Notes: generated by a model from the letters alone, not told the origin. A stretch of DNA of 64,000 nucleotides from Pseudanabaena sp. Salubria-1 (GCA_023336205.1 JALQCR010000001.1:62001-126000), one strand, 5' to 3'. Shown: positions 44,455 to 54,291, counted from the first letter of the stretch. Numbers and translations: made by a program.

Positions 44455-47400
44455 ATGTATAAGATTGTTAATAATGCTATTTTGACTTTGTTAATGGGTT
44501 TGCCCATCCAGATTACGGTAAGTGAAACAGTGATCGCCCAAGTATCCTCAACTCGCCAAGCTGAAGCAGATCGACTCGCAACTCAAGGAAGTCAACTAAC
44601 TCAAGCGAAGAATTATGCTGAAGCCATAGCTGCCTTCGAGAAAGCACTCCAAATTTATCGCGAGATTAAAGATCGCAATGCCGAATCGGTGATGCTCAAT
44701 AATATTGGGCTAACCTATTTCAGACAGAAACAGTATCAAAAAGCAATTGAGTTTCATCAGCAATCCTTAGCCATCAAAAAGCAAATAGGCGATCGCAAAG
44801 GTGAAAGCACTTCACTCAGCAACATTGGCGTTGTCCACTACAATCAAGGACAGTTTGAAACAGCGATCGCATTCTTTCAGCAAGCCCTAGCAATTAGGCA
44901 ACAACTCGGAGATAAGAGGGCTGAAGTAACTTCGCTAAGTTATCTGGGCAATGCTTATCGCAATCTGAAACAATATCAAAAAGCGATTGACATCTATCAG
45001 CAAGCTTTGGTCGTTGTCAAACAACTAGGCGATCGCAATGAGGAAAGTGTTGTACTTGGCGATCTGGGCAGTGCCTATCGAAATCTTGGACAGTACCAAA
45101 AAGCTGTTGAATCCTATCAACAAGCTCTAGCCATTTTTCGGCAAACTGGTAATTCTCAAGCAGAAGGCTATGCTCTCAGTGATCTTGGCGATGTTTACCG
45201 CAGTTTAGGACAATATCAGCAATCAATTGATGCTTATACACAGGCTTTAGCCGTTGTCCGCAAGCTTGGCGATCGCAACAGCGAAAAGATTTTGCTAAAC
45301 GATTTGGGAACTGCGAATATGATCGTGGGACAGTATCAAAAAGCAATTGTTTTTTATCAAAGTTCTTTGATGCTGGCGAAACAGTTTAAAGATCTTAATG
45401 GCGAAGGGAATTCACTGATTGGGATTGGTAATGGCTATAACAGTCTGAGTCAGTACCAAAAAGCGATTGAATTTTATCAGCAAGCCCTAGTTTTGAAAAA
45501 GCAAGAAGGCGATCAACAAGGTGAAGCAAAAATATTAGGGAACTTGGCTAACCTCTATAACTATCTTGGCAATTACCAAAAATCTATTGACTCTAATTTG
45601 CAGTCAATCGAACTCTTTAAGAAAGTTAATGACCTTGAAGGGCAGGGTAAATCGCTCGGTAATGTTGGTAGTGCCTACTCCAACCTTGGGCAATACAATA
45701 AAGCAATTGAATTTCATCAGCAATCTCTAGCCATTTCTAAGCAACTTGGCTACAAAGCTGGAGAAGCTAATGCTTTCAATAATCTTGGCAATATCTATCG
45801 TGCTTTGGGGCAGCTTGAAAAAGCTAGCGACTTATATCAGCAGTCCTTAGCAATCAGCAAGTCAAACGGTAATCTTGATGGTGAAGGGATATCGCTTGGG
45901 AATATTGGCAACAATTTCATGGCGTTCAAGCAATATGCTAAGGCAGCAGAAATCTATCAGCAAACCATTCAGATTTTTAGAAAAACAGGCGATCGCAGTA
46001 AGGAATCATCTTCATTCCAAAATTTAGGCACTGCATTGTCACTACTAAATACTCCTGAATTGGCAATTCTTGCTTATAAGCAATCTATCAATATCAATGA
46101 ATCCATTCGCAAAGATATTCGCGGACTGAGCAAGCAAGATCAGACTTCTTATCTAGAAACCATCTCGTCTACCTACAAGGCTCTCGCAAATTTACTCTTA
46201 AAACAGGGGAGAATCATGGAAGCCTTACAGGTTCTCGATCTCCTCAAAGTTCAAGAGTTAGAAGACTATCTCAAAAACATTAAGGGCAGCGATCGCACAG
46301 CTCAAGGGGTGAAACTTTTAGAACCAGAAAAGGCAACTGGCGCTCAGTTAGTGACTATTAGCAATGAAAAAACTGCTGAACTTAATCTGCAACTTGCGAA
46401 CCAAATACAGCAACTGCCTAAATCAGAAATCAACAAAGTTCCAGACTATCTCCAAAAGATTCCTCAAGGCACAGTCCTAATTTATCCGCTGATTTTAGGC
46501 GATCGCCTTGAAATTATTCTCTTCTCACCCAACAGCCTCCCCATTAGCCGCACTGTTGCCATCTCTAAAGACAAGCTAGAAAAGTTAGTTACAGAGTTTA
46601 GGGCAGCACTCATTGATGAAGGCTCTGAAGATTATCAAGAACCTGCTGCGGCTCTTTATAACTTGATAGTTAAACCCATTGAAGCCGACTTAGTTCAAGC
46701 TCAAGCAAAAACTATTCTCTATGCCCCTGATGGCATTCTGCGCTATATTCCTCTTGCCGCTCTCTATGATGGCAAACAATGGCTCAGCGAGAAGTATCGG
46801 GTTAGTAATCTGATTGCCTATACTCTCTCTGATTTCTCATCCAAGCCCAAATTGTCACCGAACATCCTCGCAGGAGCCTTTGGCGGTAAAACAGGTGAGA
46901 AAAAGTTTGGTCAGCAAGCCTTACCAGCGACGCTCAAAGAAGTGGAAGCGATCGCAAGTTACTTCCCTAACTCAGTGACGCTGCTAGAGGATGCCTTCAG
47001 CCGCCAAGCCGCTGAAGATAAATTCAAAAATCATAATGTGCTGCACTTTGCCACCCATGCTGAGTTTAATACAGGTGCGCCAGATAACTCTTTTATCATT
47101 TTTGGCAATGGCGACAAAATCCGTTTAAGCGAACTGACCGATTGGCAGATTCCTAATGTGGAATTGATCGTGCTGAGTGCTTGTCAGACTGGCGTAGGTA
47201 AGCTCGGTACTGGCGTAGAGATTTTGGGCTTTGGTTATCAAGTTCAGAAAGTAGGCGCAAAAAATGCGATCGCTTCGCTTTGGTCGGTCGATGATGCTGG
47301 CACTCAAGCGTTGATGGAGATCTTTTACAAAGAACTCAAAAAGGGTGATATCTCACCTACTGAGGCTTTAAATAGAGCGCAAATTTCTCTGATTAAGTCG

Positions 47401-47460
47401 TCAAAGTTCAATCATCCCAAATATTGGTCAGCTTTCTTTGCGATCGGTAATGGGCTTTGA
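44455..47460 (+). CDS. Exported TPR-CHAT caspase-like protein 4
   Basis: This 1001-residue protein has signal peptide MYKIVNNAILTLLMGLPIQI with cleavage near VIA/QVSS. About twelve 40-residue TPR units follow (GQYQKAVESYQQALAIFRQTGNSQAE type), more diverged at DNA level than in TPR-CHAT 3. After the linker VLDLLKVQELEDYLKNIKGSDR comes the CHAT domain with His868 (HFATHAEF) and Cys910 (LSACQTG). It is in an apparent operon with the secreted trypsin-like protease, which suggests one protease activates or is cleaved by the other. That is inference. Confidence 0.88.
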   Translation: MYKIVNNAILTLLMGLPIQITVSETVIAQVSSTRQAEADRLATQGSQLTQAKNYAEAIAAFEKALQIYREIKDRNAESVMLNNIGLTYFRQKQYQKAIEFHQQSLAIKKQIGDRKGESTSLSNIGVVHYNQGQFETAIAFFQQALAIRQQLGDKRAEVTSLSYLGNAYRNLKQYQKAIDIYQQALVVVKQLGDRNEESVVLGDLGSAYRNLGQYQKAVESYQQALAIFRQTGNSQAEGYALSDLGDVYRSLGQYQQSIDAYTQALAVVRKLGDRNSEKILLNDLGTANMIVGQYQKAIVFYQSSLMLAKQFKDLNGEGNSLIGIGNGYNSLSQYQKAIEFYQQALVLKKQEGDQQGEAKILGNLANLYNYLGNYQKSIDSNLQSIELFKKVNDLEGQGKSLGNVGSAYSNLGQYNKAIEFHQQSLAISKQLGYKAGEANAFNNLGNIYRALGQLEKASDLYQQSLAISKSNGNLDGEGISLGNIGNNFMAFKQYAKAAEIYQQTIQIFRKTGDRSKESSSFQNLGTALSLLNTPELAILAYKQSININESIRKDIRGLSKQDQTSYLETISSTYKALANLLLKQGRIMEALQVLDLLKVQELEDYLKNIKGSDRTAQGVKLLEPEKATGAQLVTISNEKTAELNLQLANQIQQLPKSEINKVPDYLQKIPQGTVLIYPLILGDRLEIILFSPNSLPISRTVAISKDKLEKLVTEFRAALIDEGSEDYQEPAAALYNLIVKPIEADLVQAQAKTILYAPDGILRYIPLAALYDGKQWLSEKYRVSNLIAYTLSDFSSKPKLSPNILAGAFGGKTGEKKFGQQALPATLKEVEAIASYFPNSVTLLEDAFSRQAAEDKFKNHNVLHFATHAEFNTGAPDNSFIIFGNGDKIRLSELTDWQIPNVELIVLSACQTGVGKLGTGVEILGFGYQVQKVGAKNAIASLWSVDDAGTQALMEIFYKELKKGDISPTEALNRAQISLIKSSKFNHPKYWSAFFAIGNGL

Positions 47461-47533
47461 AACTGTAAGACAATCGCATGGCTAAACGACAATTGCGATA
47501 AAATCAATATAATTATTACCTTGTAGATAAAGT

Positions 47534-49036
47534 ATGACCGCGATCGCCCCCATTCACAACACCGCTTCAGCCGCAACAAAGCCCTTTGATTGGCAAGCGA
47601 TCGCAAATGATTTTATCGCCATTGTGGGAGATCGTTTTGTAGTGCGTACCCGCGAAGAATTAATCGCCTATGAATGCGATGGGCTCACTAGCTACAAGCA
47701 ACAACCAGCGATCGTCGTGCTACCCCTTACCACCGAGGAAGTATCACAAGTTGTGAAAGTATGCGATCGCTATAAAGTTGCCTTTGTGGCACGTGGTTCG
47801 GGGACAGGTTTATCGGGCGGCGCTTTGCCATTGCCTGACTCAGTGCTGATCGTCACATCGCGCATAAAAAAGATTTTGGAAGTTGATTTTGATAATCAAC
47901 GGGTAGTTGTGCAACCTGGAGTAATCAATAACTGGGTCACCCAAGCCGTCAGCGGTGCAGGATTCTACTACGCTCCCGACCCTTCTAGTCAGATCATCTG
48001 CTCTATTGGTGGCAATGTTGCCGAAAACTCAGGGGGTGTCCATTGTCTGAAATATGGAGTTACTACCAATCACGTTCTTGGTGCAAAGATCGTTTTACCC
48101 GATGGCTCCATCAAAGATATCGGCGGCAAAATTCCAGAAATGCCAGGGTATGACCTTACAGGGATTTTTGTTGGTTCCGAGGGAACTCTCGGCATTGCAA
48201 CTGAAGTTACACTGAAAATTCTTAAAGCTGCGGAATCCATTCAAGTTCTCTTAGCCGATTTCACGACAGTAGAAGCCGCAGGCTCGACTGTTTCTGATGT
48301 GATCAGTGCAGGTATTATCCCTGGGGGAATGGAAATCATGGATAACATGAGCATCAATGCTGTCGAAGATACAGTTGCTACGAATTGTTATCCTCGTGAT
48401 GCGGCTTCAATTCTATTAATTGAAATTGATGGTTTAGAAATAGAAGTTGCGGAAAGTGCCAAGCGAGTTGAAGAAATTTGTTATAAAAATGGGGCGCGGA
48501 ATGTGACCACGGCAACCGATCCTGAGCAGCGTCTCAGGCTATGGAAAGGCAGGAAGGCAGCTTTTGCAGCAATGGGTCGCCTTAGTCCTGATTACTATGT
48601 GCAGGATGGGGTGATTCCGCGTACTAAGCTGACCTATGTGTTGCAAGAGATTGAGAAGCTTAGCGAAAAGTATGGCTATCATGTTGCCAATGTCTTTCAT
48701 GCTGGCGATGGTAATTTGCATCCTTTGATTTTGTATAACAATGCTGAGACTGGCGCTTTGGAAGTTGTAGAGGAATTGGGCGGCGAAATCCTTAAGCTCT
48801 GTGTGCGTGTTGGTGGCAGCATTTCAGGTGAGCATGGCATTGGCGCTGATAAGAAGTGTTACATGCCTGAGATGTTTAGCGAATCAGATTTAGAGACGAT
48901 GCGATGGGTGCGTGATGTTTTCGATCCGCAAGGGATTGCGAATCCAACTAAGATTTTGCCGACTCCACGCACTTGTGGTGAAGGGGCTAAGCCTACTCAT
49001 AGCGATGCGAAGTTTAAGTTAGTAGAGCGTTTTTAG
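47534..49036 (+). CDS. glcD: Glycolate oxidase/dehydrogenase subunit GlcD-like FAD oxidase
   Basis: This 500-residue member of the FAD_binding_4/FAD-oxidase_C family has the PCMH-type FAD domain with VARGSGTGLSGGALP and DPSSQIICSIGGNVAENSGG, and a C-terminal domain with NVFHAGDGNLHPLI and SGEHGIGADK. Cyanobacterial glycolate dehydrogenase (photorespiration) and D-lactate dehydrogenases share this architecture. Glycolate is the most likely substrate, but it is not proven here. The iron-sulfur subunit gene is not adjacent. Confidence 0.88.
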   Translation: MTAIAPIHNTASAATKPFDWQAIANDFIAIVGDRFVVRTREELIAYECDGLTSYKQQPAIVVLPLTTEEVSQVVKVCDRYKVAFVARGSGTGLSGGALPLPDSVLIVTSRIKKILEVDFDNQRVVVQPGVINNWVTQAVSGAGFYYAPDPSSQIICSIGGNVAENSGGVHCLKYGVTTNHVLGAKIVLPDGSIKDIGGKIPEMPGYDLTGIFVGSEGTLGIATEVTLKILKAAESIQVLLADFTTVEAAGSTVSDVISAGIIPGGMEIMDNMSINAVEDTVATNCYPRDAASILLIEIDGLEIEVAESAKRVEEICYKNGARNVTTATDPEQRLRLWKGRKAAFAAMGRLSPDYYVQDGVIPRTKLTYVLQEIEKLSEKYGYHVANVFHAGDGNLHPLILYNNAETGALEVVEELGGEILKLCVRVGGSISGEHGIGADKKCYMPEMFSESDLETMRWVRDVFDPQGIANPTKILPTPRTCGEGAKPTHSDAKFKLVERF

Positions 49037-49057
49037 TGCGGGTTTACATTTTGATAA

Positions 49058-49900
49058 TTAGGCTTTTGGCGATCGCTTTGTTTTAGCTGCCTTTGGTGGT
49101 TGAGCTTTTTTTGCTGAAAGCTTTTGGAGCTTTTGGACTTGTTTGAGGGTTAGCCCTGTAAATTGGGCGACTAGTTCTAGGGAAATATTGGAACGCAACA
49201 TGTTTTGGGCAATTTTGTTAGATGCTTTAGCCTCACCTTTAGCCTCGCCTTCGGCTATACCCTCAATCTTGCCTTCAAGCAAGATTTCTTGATAAATTAC
49301 TGACTCTTTCATGATTTCGCTCCTTAAAAGTCTTTGGATGATTTCTTTATTCAGGGCTATACCCGATATTATAGCGGTGGATGCGGCTACGTTGCTTTGT
49401 ATTTGTTTATCGGTAATTTGTTCAATTTGCTTGGCAACTTGTCGTAAGGTTTCTTCGGGGTTGTTGGTTTGTGAGAGCGTGGCAAAGGGTAATAGTCCTT
49501 GGTATTGCTGAAATATTTCCGTGGGCTGCTCCCAAAGCCTGATGACGTTAAATTGATGGCTTAGTCCGCCAAGGTTAAATTTGGTTTCGTAAACAAGTGG
49601 CGAAGCGCTGGGTGTGAGGTAAATCACGACTTGATAGATTTCCATGTTTGGAAACTGACGATGCAGTCTTAACAGATAATCAGTCATGCGGAAGGGGATA
49701 TTTTTGTTTGGGTCAGTCTGAAATTCAATATGGAGGATAATTTTGAATGATTTCAGAAATATAACTGAATCAGCCCGAATTGGTTCTACTGAGAGTTCGG
49801 ATGGTTCGAGTTTGGTGAAGGCGATCGCTTCTCCTAACAGCCAACTGGCAAAGTCAGTGGGGAAGTTTTCGGCTAAGAATTTACAGATGTTGTCGATCAT
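49058..49900 (-). CDS. Rpn-family recombination-promoting nuclease-like protein
   Basis: This intact 280-residue protein has an N-terminal PD-(D/E)XK-like region (FPTDFASWLLGE, IRADSVIFLKSFKIILHIEFQTDP with D...ExQ, RMTDYLLRLHRQFPN), as in the Rpn/YhgA-like and DUF4351 cyanobacterial families. A middle helical part is shared with the fragment at 14708-15224. An EGEAKGEAKA repeat and a basic tail follow. It is convergent with glcD. Confidence 0.8.
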   Translation of the reverse strand: MIDNICKFLAENFPTDFASWLLGEAIAFTKLEPSELSVEPIRADSVIFLKSFKIILHIEFQTDPNKNIPFRMTDYLLRLHRQFPNMEIYQVVIYLTPSASPLVYETKFNLGGLSHQFNVIRLWEQPTEIFQQYQGLLPFATLSQTNNPEETLRQVAKQIEQITDKQIQSNVAASTAIISGIALNKEIIQRLLRSEIMKESVIYQEILLEGKIEGIAEGEAKGEAKASNKIAQNMLRSNISLELVAQFTGLTLKQVQKLQKLSAKKAQPPKAAKTKRSPKA

Positions 49901-50001
49901 TGCGGAATTTTATCATTCTCATGGGTAATTGAGAACGACTCAAGCCGTAGTTCAAATTTTCAAGTGGATTTATCTGGTGCGTTTCATTTCATGAACACAC
50001 T

Positions 50002-53000
50002 CTACTTTTTCAACAATTTGGGTGTGTGGACTTCGTCAATGCCTGCTAGGCGAATAGCGTTACAACCGAGTTTGAAGGCGAAATCGTAGGGTTTATTGGC
50101 TCCAAGAGCGGTGTAGAAACCAACGGCAAATTCTATCGCAGCTCTATCTCCAATTTTTCGATCCATACCGATGACGTAGTTGATATGTTGAGATATGGCA
50201 AGTGCCTGTGTTTCGCTGTAGCAGGCATTGAGAACGACGCATTCAAGGCGATCGCTAAATAGACTGAACAGATCGGCTAAGGCTTCACTACTAATCAGTT
50301 TAGGATTACCGTCAATATCTTCAAATACTAGTCCTGCTTCGTCACCACCATGTCCTGAGAAATGGATGATTTGCGGATCGAAGTCTAGGATTGATTGCTG
50401 AATATCTCTAGGGCGAACGGCGACGGCGCTTTTGATTGGTTCTGTTCCATAACCAGCGAGGCGTAAGCGTTCTTTGATGTCGCGTTCTTCTTCTTGTAGT
50501 CGCAAAGGATTAGTGTTTTTGGGATTGGCGGCAAGCAGGAGGATCGTTTTCATAGTTTTAGTTACGCTGCTGGTGTTATTTGGTGGTGATGCTTTGGGTG
50601 CAGGGTTTTGACTGAGGTTATTGTTCTGGTTTCCAATATTGTTTCCTGCTGGGGTTACATTGCCAGTAATTACCTGTCCTGTTGGTTCGTAGAAGTTATA
50701 GATGATGTCGCCTCGGCTTTCAGTTTTTTCATTGCGCGATCGCCTTTCTTCAATACTACTAATCCCATCAAGTAATTCGCGGATGTTGTAATCGCGATCG
50801 CTACCTTCAGGAAAATAAGTTGTCTCACCTTTTGTTTCTAACTTGAGTAGATGTTTGTAACTGATGCTGACCTTGGGATTGTCTGGTAAGGGAACACGCT
50901 CATCAACTTCTAGTGCCGAGATGCTTTGATGAATCGATTCAAAATTGTTGCGAATGGCGGCGAGGGAGGATCGGCGTGTGTTGGGATTGCCATCAATGCG
51001 GATAAAGATTTTCGCATCGGCGAGATCGGCTTTGATGTAGGCGCGATTGCCTTCGGGGAATGCGAGGATTACGCCAGTACGCCAGTAGGTGCGTTTAGAG
51101 ATGCAGTGATGCATTTTGACAATGAAGCGGGAAATGACGCTGCTAAATAGAATTTTGTAGTGATATTCAAGGTTGAGAGTATTTTCCCATATGCCTGTGT
51201 CGGGTTCTTCTTCGTCAAGGAGTTCGGGAATTAGATAAATGGGCTTTTGAGAATTGCCGCCGATGGGAAAACATAGCTCGAATTTTTGCATCATATCGAG
51301 AATGAATTGCCGATCGCGGTTTTCTCGATAACAATCGCGATCGCCTTTATTTTTTGGTGTGAGTATGCGGGTGAGATCTTGCCAGTTCAGCATACCCTTG
51401 TGTTTGGTGCTGAGTTGATTGTCATTGAGAATGCGATATACGCCGCCTGTGACCCATTCAGGATTGAGAACGCTGGTGTCTTGGAGTCTAGGAAATCTAT
51501 CTTCTTCAGCAAAATTGAGAACAATGCCCAGTAGGTGCAGAAGTCGAATTAGGTCGCGGCGTTCTTGGCGATCGCTAATTTCTTGATCTTTGCAAATACG
51601 CTCATATTCGACATAGCTGATATGGTCGCGGTTGTCCTGTTCGATTTGTTCTTTGAGGCGAAACCATTGCTGGGGTAATACATCAAACACATGATCCATT
51701 GCAGCGATTTGTTGGGCGATCTCCTTGCGAAGATCGTCAACGCCTAGCCCTGTTTTACAGGAGGTTTCAAAGAAGCCTTGAATGTTGGGATATTTTTCTT
51801 GCAGGTGGCGACGGTTGAGTTTGAGGGGATGTTCGTCGCTTTTGTTGGCAATAATCAGGACGGGGGCATCTTTGCCGAAGCTCTCAATAATTTTTAGCCA
51901 ATATTCGACATCGTTGTTGCCTTCGTCTTTGCGGGCATTGAGTACCAAGAGATAGAGGCTGCGCTCGGTCAAAAAGAATTGATGGGTGGCGTGCATGATT
52001 TCCTGTCCGCCAAAGTCCCAAACCCTGAGCTTAACTGTTTCTTCACGAGCTTTTATTTGCCAAGCCCTGATATCAATACCTTCGGTTTTGGTTTCATCGG
52101 GTTTGAAGTTGCGATCGATCAATTGCCGTGCCAGTGAGGTTTTGCCTACTGCACCATGTCCGATTAAGATCATTTTCGCTTCATTGAGTGGCTTCCGTTC
52201 GCCCTGTTTCAATTTCTGCCAATAGCCAATAATCGCCGCAGGGTTTTTATAGTCATTGAGAATTTCAGGTGGAATTGGTAAAGGATTATTTATGAGGGAA
52301 AGCGTAGTCAGATTTGCTAAGTTGGAGAATGAGTCTGGTATCGCCGTGATTTCGTTGCTAGAGAGGTGAAGCGTAGTCAGATTTGCTAAGTTAGCAATCG
52401 CGTCTGGTATCGCCGTGATTTGGTTGTCATCAAGGTCAAGCCAAGTCAGATTTGCCAAGTTCGAGATCGAGTCTGGGATCGCAGTGATTTGGTTGCTCCA
52501 GAGGGAAAGCTTAGTCAGATTTGATAGGTTTGCGATCACGTCTGGTATCGCCGTGATTTGGTTTTTGCCGAGGTAAAGCGTAGTAAGATTAGCTAAGTTC
52601 GAGATCGAGTCTGGGATCGCAGTGATTTGGCTTTCACGAAGGGAAAGCATAGTCAGATTTATTAAGTTTGAGATCGCCTCTGACATCGCCGTGATTTGGT
52701 TGCTAGAGAGGTCAAGCGAAGTCAGATTTATTAAGTTCGAGATTGCCTCTGGTATCGCCGTGATTTGGTTGTTAGGGAGGTCAAGCGAAGTCAGGTTTAT
52801 TAAGTTCGAGATTGCCTCTGGTATCGCCGTGATATGGTTGCTAGAGAGGTTAAGCTTAGTCAGATTTATTAAGTTTGAGATCACCTCTGGTATCGCTATG
52901 ATTTGGTTGCTAGAGAGGTTAAGCTTAGTCAGATTTATTAAGTTTGAGATCACCTCTGGTATCGCTATGATTTGGTTGCTAGAGAGGTCAAGCGAAGTCA

Positions 53001-53421
53001 GATTTATTAAGTTCGAGATTGCCTCTGGTATCGCCGTGATATGGTTGCTAGAGAGGTTAAGCTTAGTCAAATTTATTAAGTTTGAGATCGCTTCTGGTAT
53101 CGCTATGATTTGGTTGCTAGAGAGGTTAAGCGAAGTCAGATTTATTAAGTTTGAGATTGCCTCTGGTATCGTCGTGATTTGGTTGTATGGAATATGCAGT
53201 TCTTTGAGATTGGTTAATTGAAAAATCTCTTGGGGAATAGCAGTAAAACAATTTCCTTTTCTCTGTCCTTTGTCAAACTTACCTAAAATCAACTTTTCCA
53301 GACCTTGCAACCGTCCAATTTCGCTGGGTAATCCTTCCAGATCGTTCCCCGACAGATCGAGTTCTGTCCAGCCCTCACGTTCTGCTTGTGCGATTATTGC
53401 CAATAACTCTGCATCGTTCAT
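50002..53421 (-). CDS. LRR-Roc-COR-CHAT protein (Roco GTPase with caspase-like domain)
   Basis: This 1139-residue protein starts with about 15 leucine-rich repeats of 23 residues (residues ~15-385; NLTSLDLSSNQITAIPEAIS type). Next is a Roc Ras-like GTPase with P-loop GHGAVGKTS (421-429), switch II WDFGGQE and NKSD. A COR dimerisation domain follows (about 590-870), then a Pro/Asn-rich linker (FYEPTGQVITGNVTP...GNQNNN) and a C-terminal CHAT domain (about 955-1139) with His1024 (HFSGHG) and Cys1067 (NACYS). No signal peptide, so it is cytosolic. The architecture suggests sensing by LRRs, a GTPase switch and caspase-like output, comparable to conflict/cell-death proteins. Confidence 0.9.
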   Translation of the reverse strand: MNDAELLAIIAQAEREGWTELDLSGNDLEGLPSEIGRLQGLEKLILGKFDKGQRKGNCFTAIPQEIFQLTNLKELHIPYNQITTIPEAISNLINLTSLNLSSNQIIAIPEAISNLINLTKLNLSSNHITAIPEAISNLINLTSLDLSSNQIIAIPEVISNLINLTKLNLSSNQIIAIPEVISNLINLTKLNLSSNHITAIPEAISNLINLTSLDLPNNQITAIPEAISNLINLTSLDLSSNQITAMSEAISNLINLTMLSLRESQITAIPDSISNLANLTTLYLGKNQITAIPDVIANLSNLTKLSLWSNQITAIPDSISNLANLTWLDLDDNQITAIPDAIANLANLTTLHLSSNEITAIPDSFSNLANLTTLSLINNPLPIPPEILNDYKNPAAIIGYWQKLKQGERKPLNEAKMILIGHGAVGKTSLARQLIDRNFKPDETKTEGIDIRAWQIKAREETVKLRVWDFGGQEIMHATHQFFLTERSLYLLVLNARKDEGNNDVEYWLKIIESFGKDAPVLIIANKSDEHPLKLNRRHLQEKYPNIQGFFETSCKTGLGVDDLRKEIAQQIAAMDHVFDVLPQQWFRLKEQIEQDNRDHISYVEYERICKDQEISDRQERRDLIRLLHLLGIVLNFAEEDRFPRLQDTSVLNPEWVTGGVYRILNDNQLSTKHKGMLNWQDLTRILTPKNKGDRDCYRENRDRQFILDMMQKFELCFPIGGNSQKPIYLIPELLDEEEPDTGIWENTLNLEYHYKILFSSVISRFIVKMHHCISKRTYWRTGVILAFPEGNRAYIKADLADAKIFIRIDGNPNTRRSSLAAIRNNFESIHQSISALEVDERVPLPDNPKVSISYKHLLKLETKGETTYFPEGSDRDYNIRELLDGISSIEERRSRNEKTESRGDIIYNFYEPTGQVITGNVTPAGNNIGNQNNNLSQNPAPKASPPNNTSSVTKTMKTILLLAANPKNTNPLRLQEEERDIKERLRLAGYGTEPIKSAVAVRPRDIQQSILDFDPQIIHFSGHGGDEAGLVFEDIDGNPKLISSEALADLFSLFSDRLECVVLNACYSETQALAISQHINYVIGMDRKIGDRAAIEFAVGFYTALGANKPYDFAFKLGCNAIRLAGIDEVHTPKLLKK

Positions 53422-53464
53422 AAATTCAAGGAAAAAGTAGAAAGGAAAAAGGAAAAAGGAAAAA

Positions 53465-53776
53465 TTAGAAAGTGATGATTTCTAAGCCGCGATTTTTGAC
53501 TAGATGTAACAACTTTAGCGCAGTTCCACTTGGTCGCTTCTGCCCGATCTCCCACTTCTGCACCGTTGACACACTCGTATTTAGCAAAGAAGCAAATACC
53601 GACTGACTCACTCGACAAGCTTCTCGAATTTGCCTAATTTGTTCAGGTTGTAACGGTTCCACTGGAGGTAAACATAAGCGATCAAACTCGCGTAAAGTAA
53701 CTTGCTCCATTACACCAGCCTGATGTAGCCCCTTAGCAGTTTCATGTACTGCTTCAAGAATTGCTGATTTCTTCAT
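53465..53776 (-). CDS. higA: HigA-type XRE antitoxin
   Basis: This 103-residue protein has a C-terminal HTH_XRE domain (QIRQIREACRVSQSVFASLLNTSVSTVQKWEIGQKRPSG) typical of HigA/YgiT-like antitoxins. It overlaps the upstream toxin gene by 23 bp. It should bind its own promoter with the toxin. Confidence 0.85.
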   Translation of the reverse strand: MKKSAILEAVHETAKGLHQAGVMEQVTLREFDRLCLPPVEPLQPEQIRQIREACRVSQSVFASLLNTSVSTVQKWEIGQKRPSGTALKLLHLVKNRGLEIITF

Positions 53777-54143
53777 TACAAATTACCTCTATTAATTCAT
53801 CATTACGCTCAGCCATAGCCAAATCCTCTACCGATAGGGCAAGAAGATGATTAGACAATTTCTTCAAAGCTTCCTCTTCCTGTTTATTGACATTGCCGCG
53901 ATCACTTTTAGCAAAACCAAATACAAAAATCCAGCGATCGCCTCTATTTGTAGCAACTAATGTCCGAAAACCTCCACTTTTACCTTGTCCAGTTCGTGCA
54001 ACTCGTTTTTCGACTAATCCACCACCCAGATCTGCCTCATATAGCCCTTCCATCATTTCTCGCACAGCTAAACATAGACTAAGATTATTTAGTCCTTGCT
54101 TCCGCGCCCAACGATCAAACCAACGAGTTTTATGGATACTCAT
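53754..54143 (-). CDS. higB: HigB-like RelE-family toxin
   Basis: This 129-residue toxin of the DUF891/RelE class has RWFDRWARKQGL, GLVEKRVARTGQGKSGGFRTLVATNRGDRWIFVFGFAKSDRGNV and a KKLSNHLLALS helix. The toxin-first order with a downstream XRE antitoxin is typical of higBA. It probably acts as a ribosome-dependent mRNA interferase. Confidence 0.85.
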   Translation of the reverse strand: MSIHKTRWFDRWARKQGLNNLSLCLAVREMMEGLYEADLGGGLVEKRVARTGQGKSGGFRTLVATNRGDRWIFVFGFAKSDRGNVNKQEEEALKKLSNHLLALSVEDLAMAERNDELIEVICNEEISNS

Positions 54144-54153
54144 AGTTTTATTG

Positions 54154-54168
54154 TAGCACTAAGTGCTA
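54154..54168 (-). promoter_or_regulatory. Palindromic operator upstream of higBA
   Basis: TAGCACT-T-AGTGCTA is a perfect 7-1-7 palindrome 11 bp before the higB start, next to a TATATA stretch. XRE-type HigA proteins bind such palindromes, so it is a good candidate operator. Confidence 0.55.
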
Positions 54169-54178
54169 TATATTTAGT

Positions 54179-54291
54179 AAGCGTCCAATCTCGCTCGGCA
54201 ATCCTTCCAGATCGTTCCCCGACAGATCGAGTTCTATCCAGCCCTCACGTTCTGCTTGTGCGATTATTGCCAATAACTCTGCATCGTTCAT
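54179..54291 (-). pseudogene. Duplicated 5' fragment of the LRR-Roc-COR-CHAT gene
   Basis: About 113 bp, encoding MNDAELLAIIAQAEREGW followed by IELDLSGNDLEGLPSEIGR, is nearly identical to the first 38 codons of the gene starting at 53421. The fragment stops at the higBA promoter. The (G)GAAAAA-rich tract upstream of the start codon is also duplicated (53422-53465 and 54292-54325). The higBA module therefore sits between two copies of the same 5' region. Confidence 0.85.

Noticed and set aside
52622..53221. Long plus-strand open frame with repeated IRFIKFEIASGIAVIWLLER units
   Set aside because: It is the antisense of the tandem LRR codons of the Roco-CHAT gene; repetition in the sense gene keeps this frame open.
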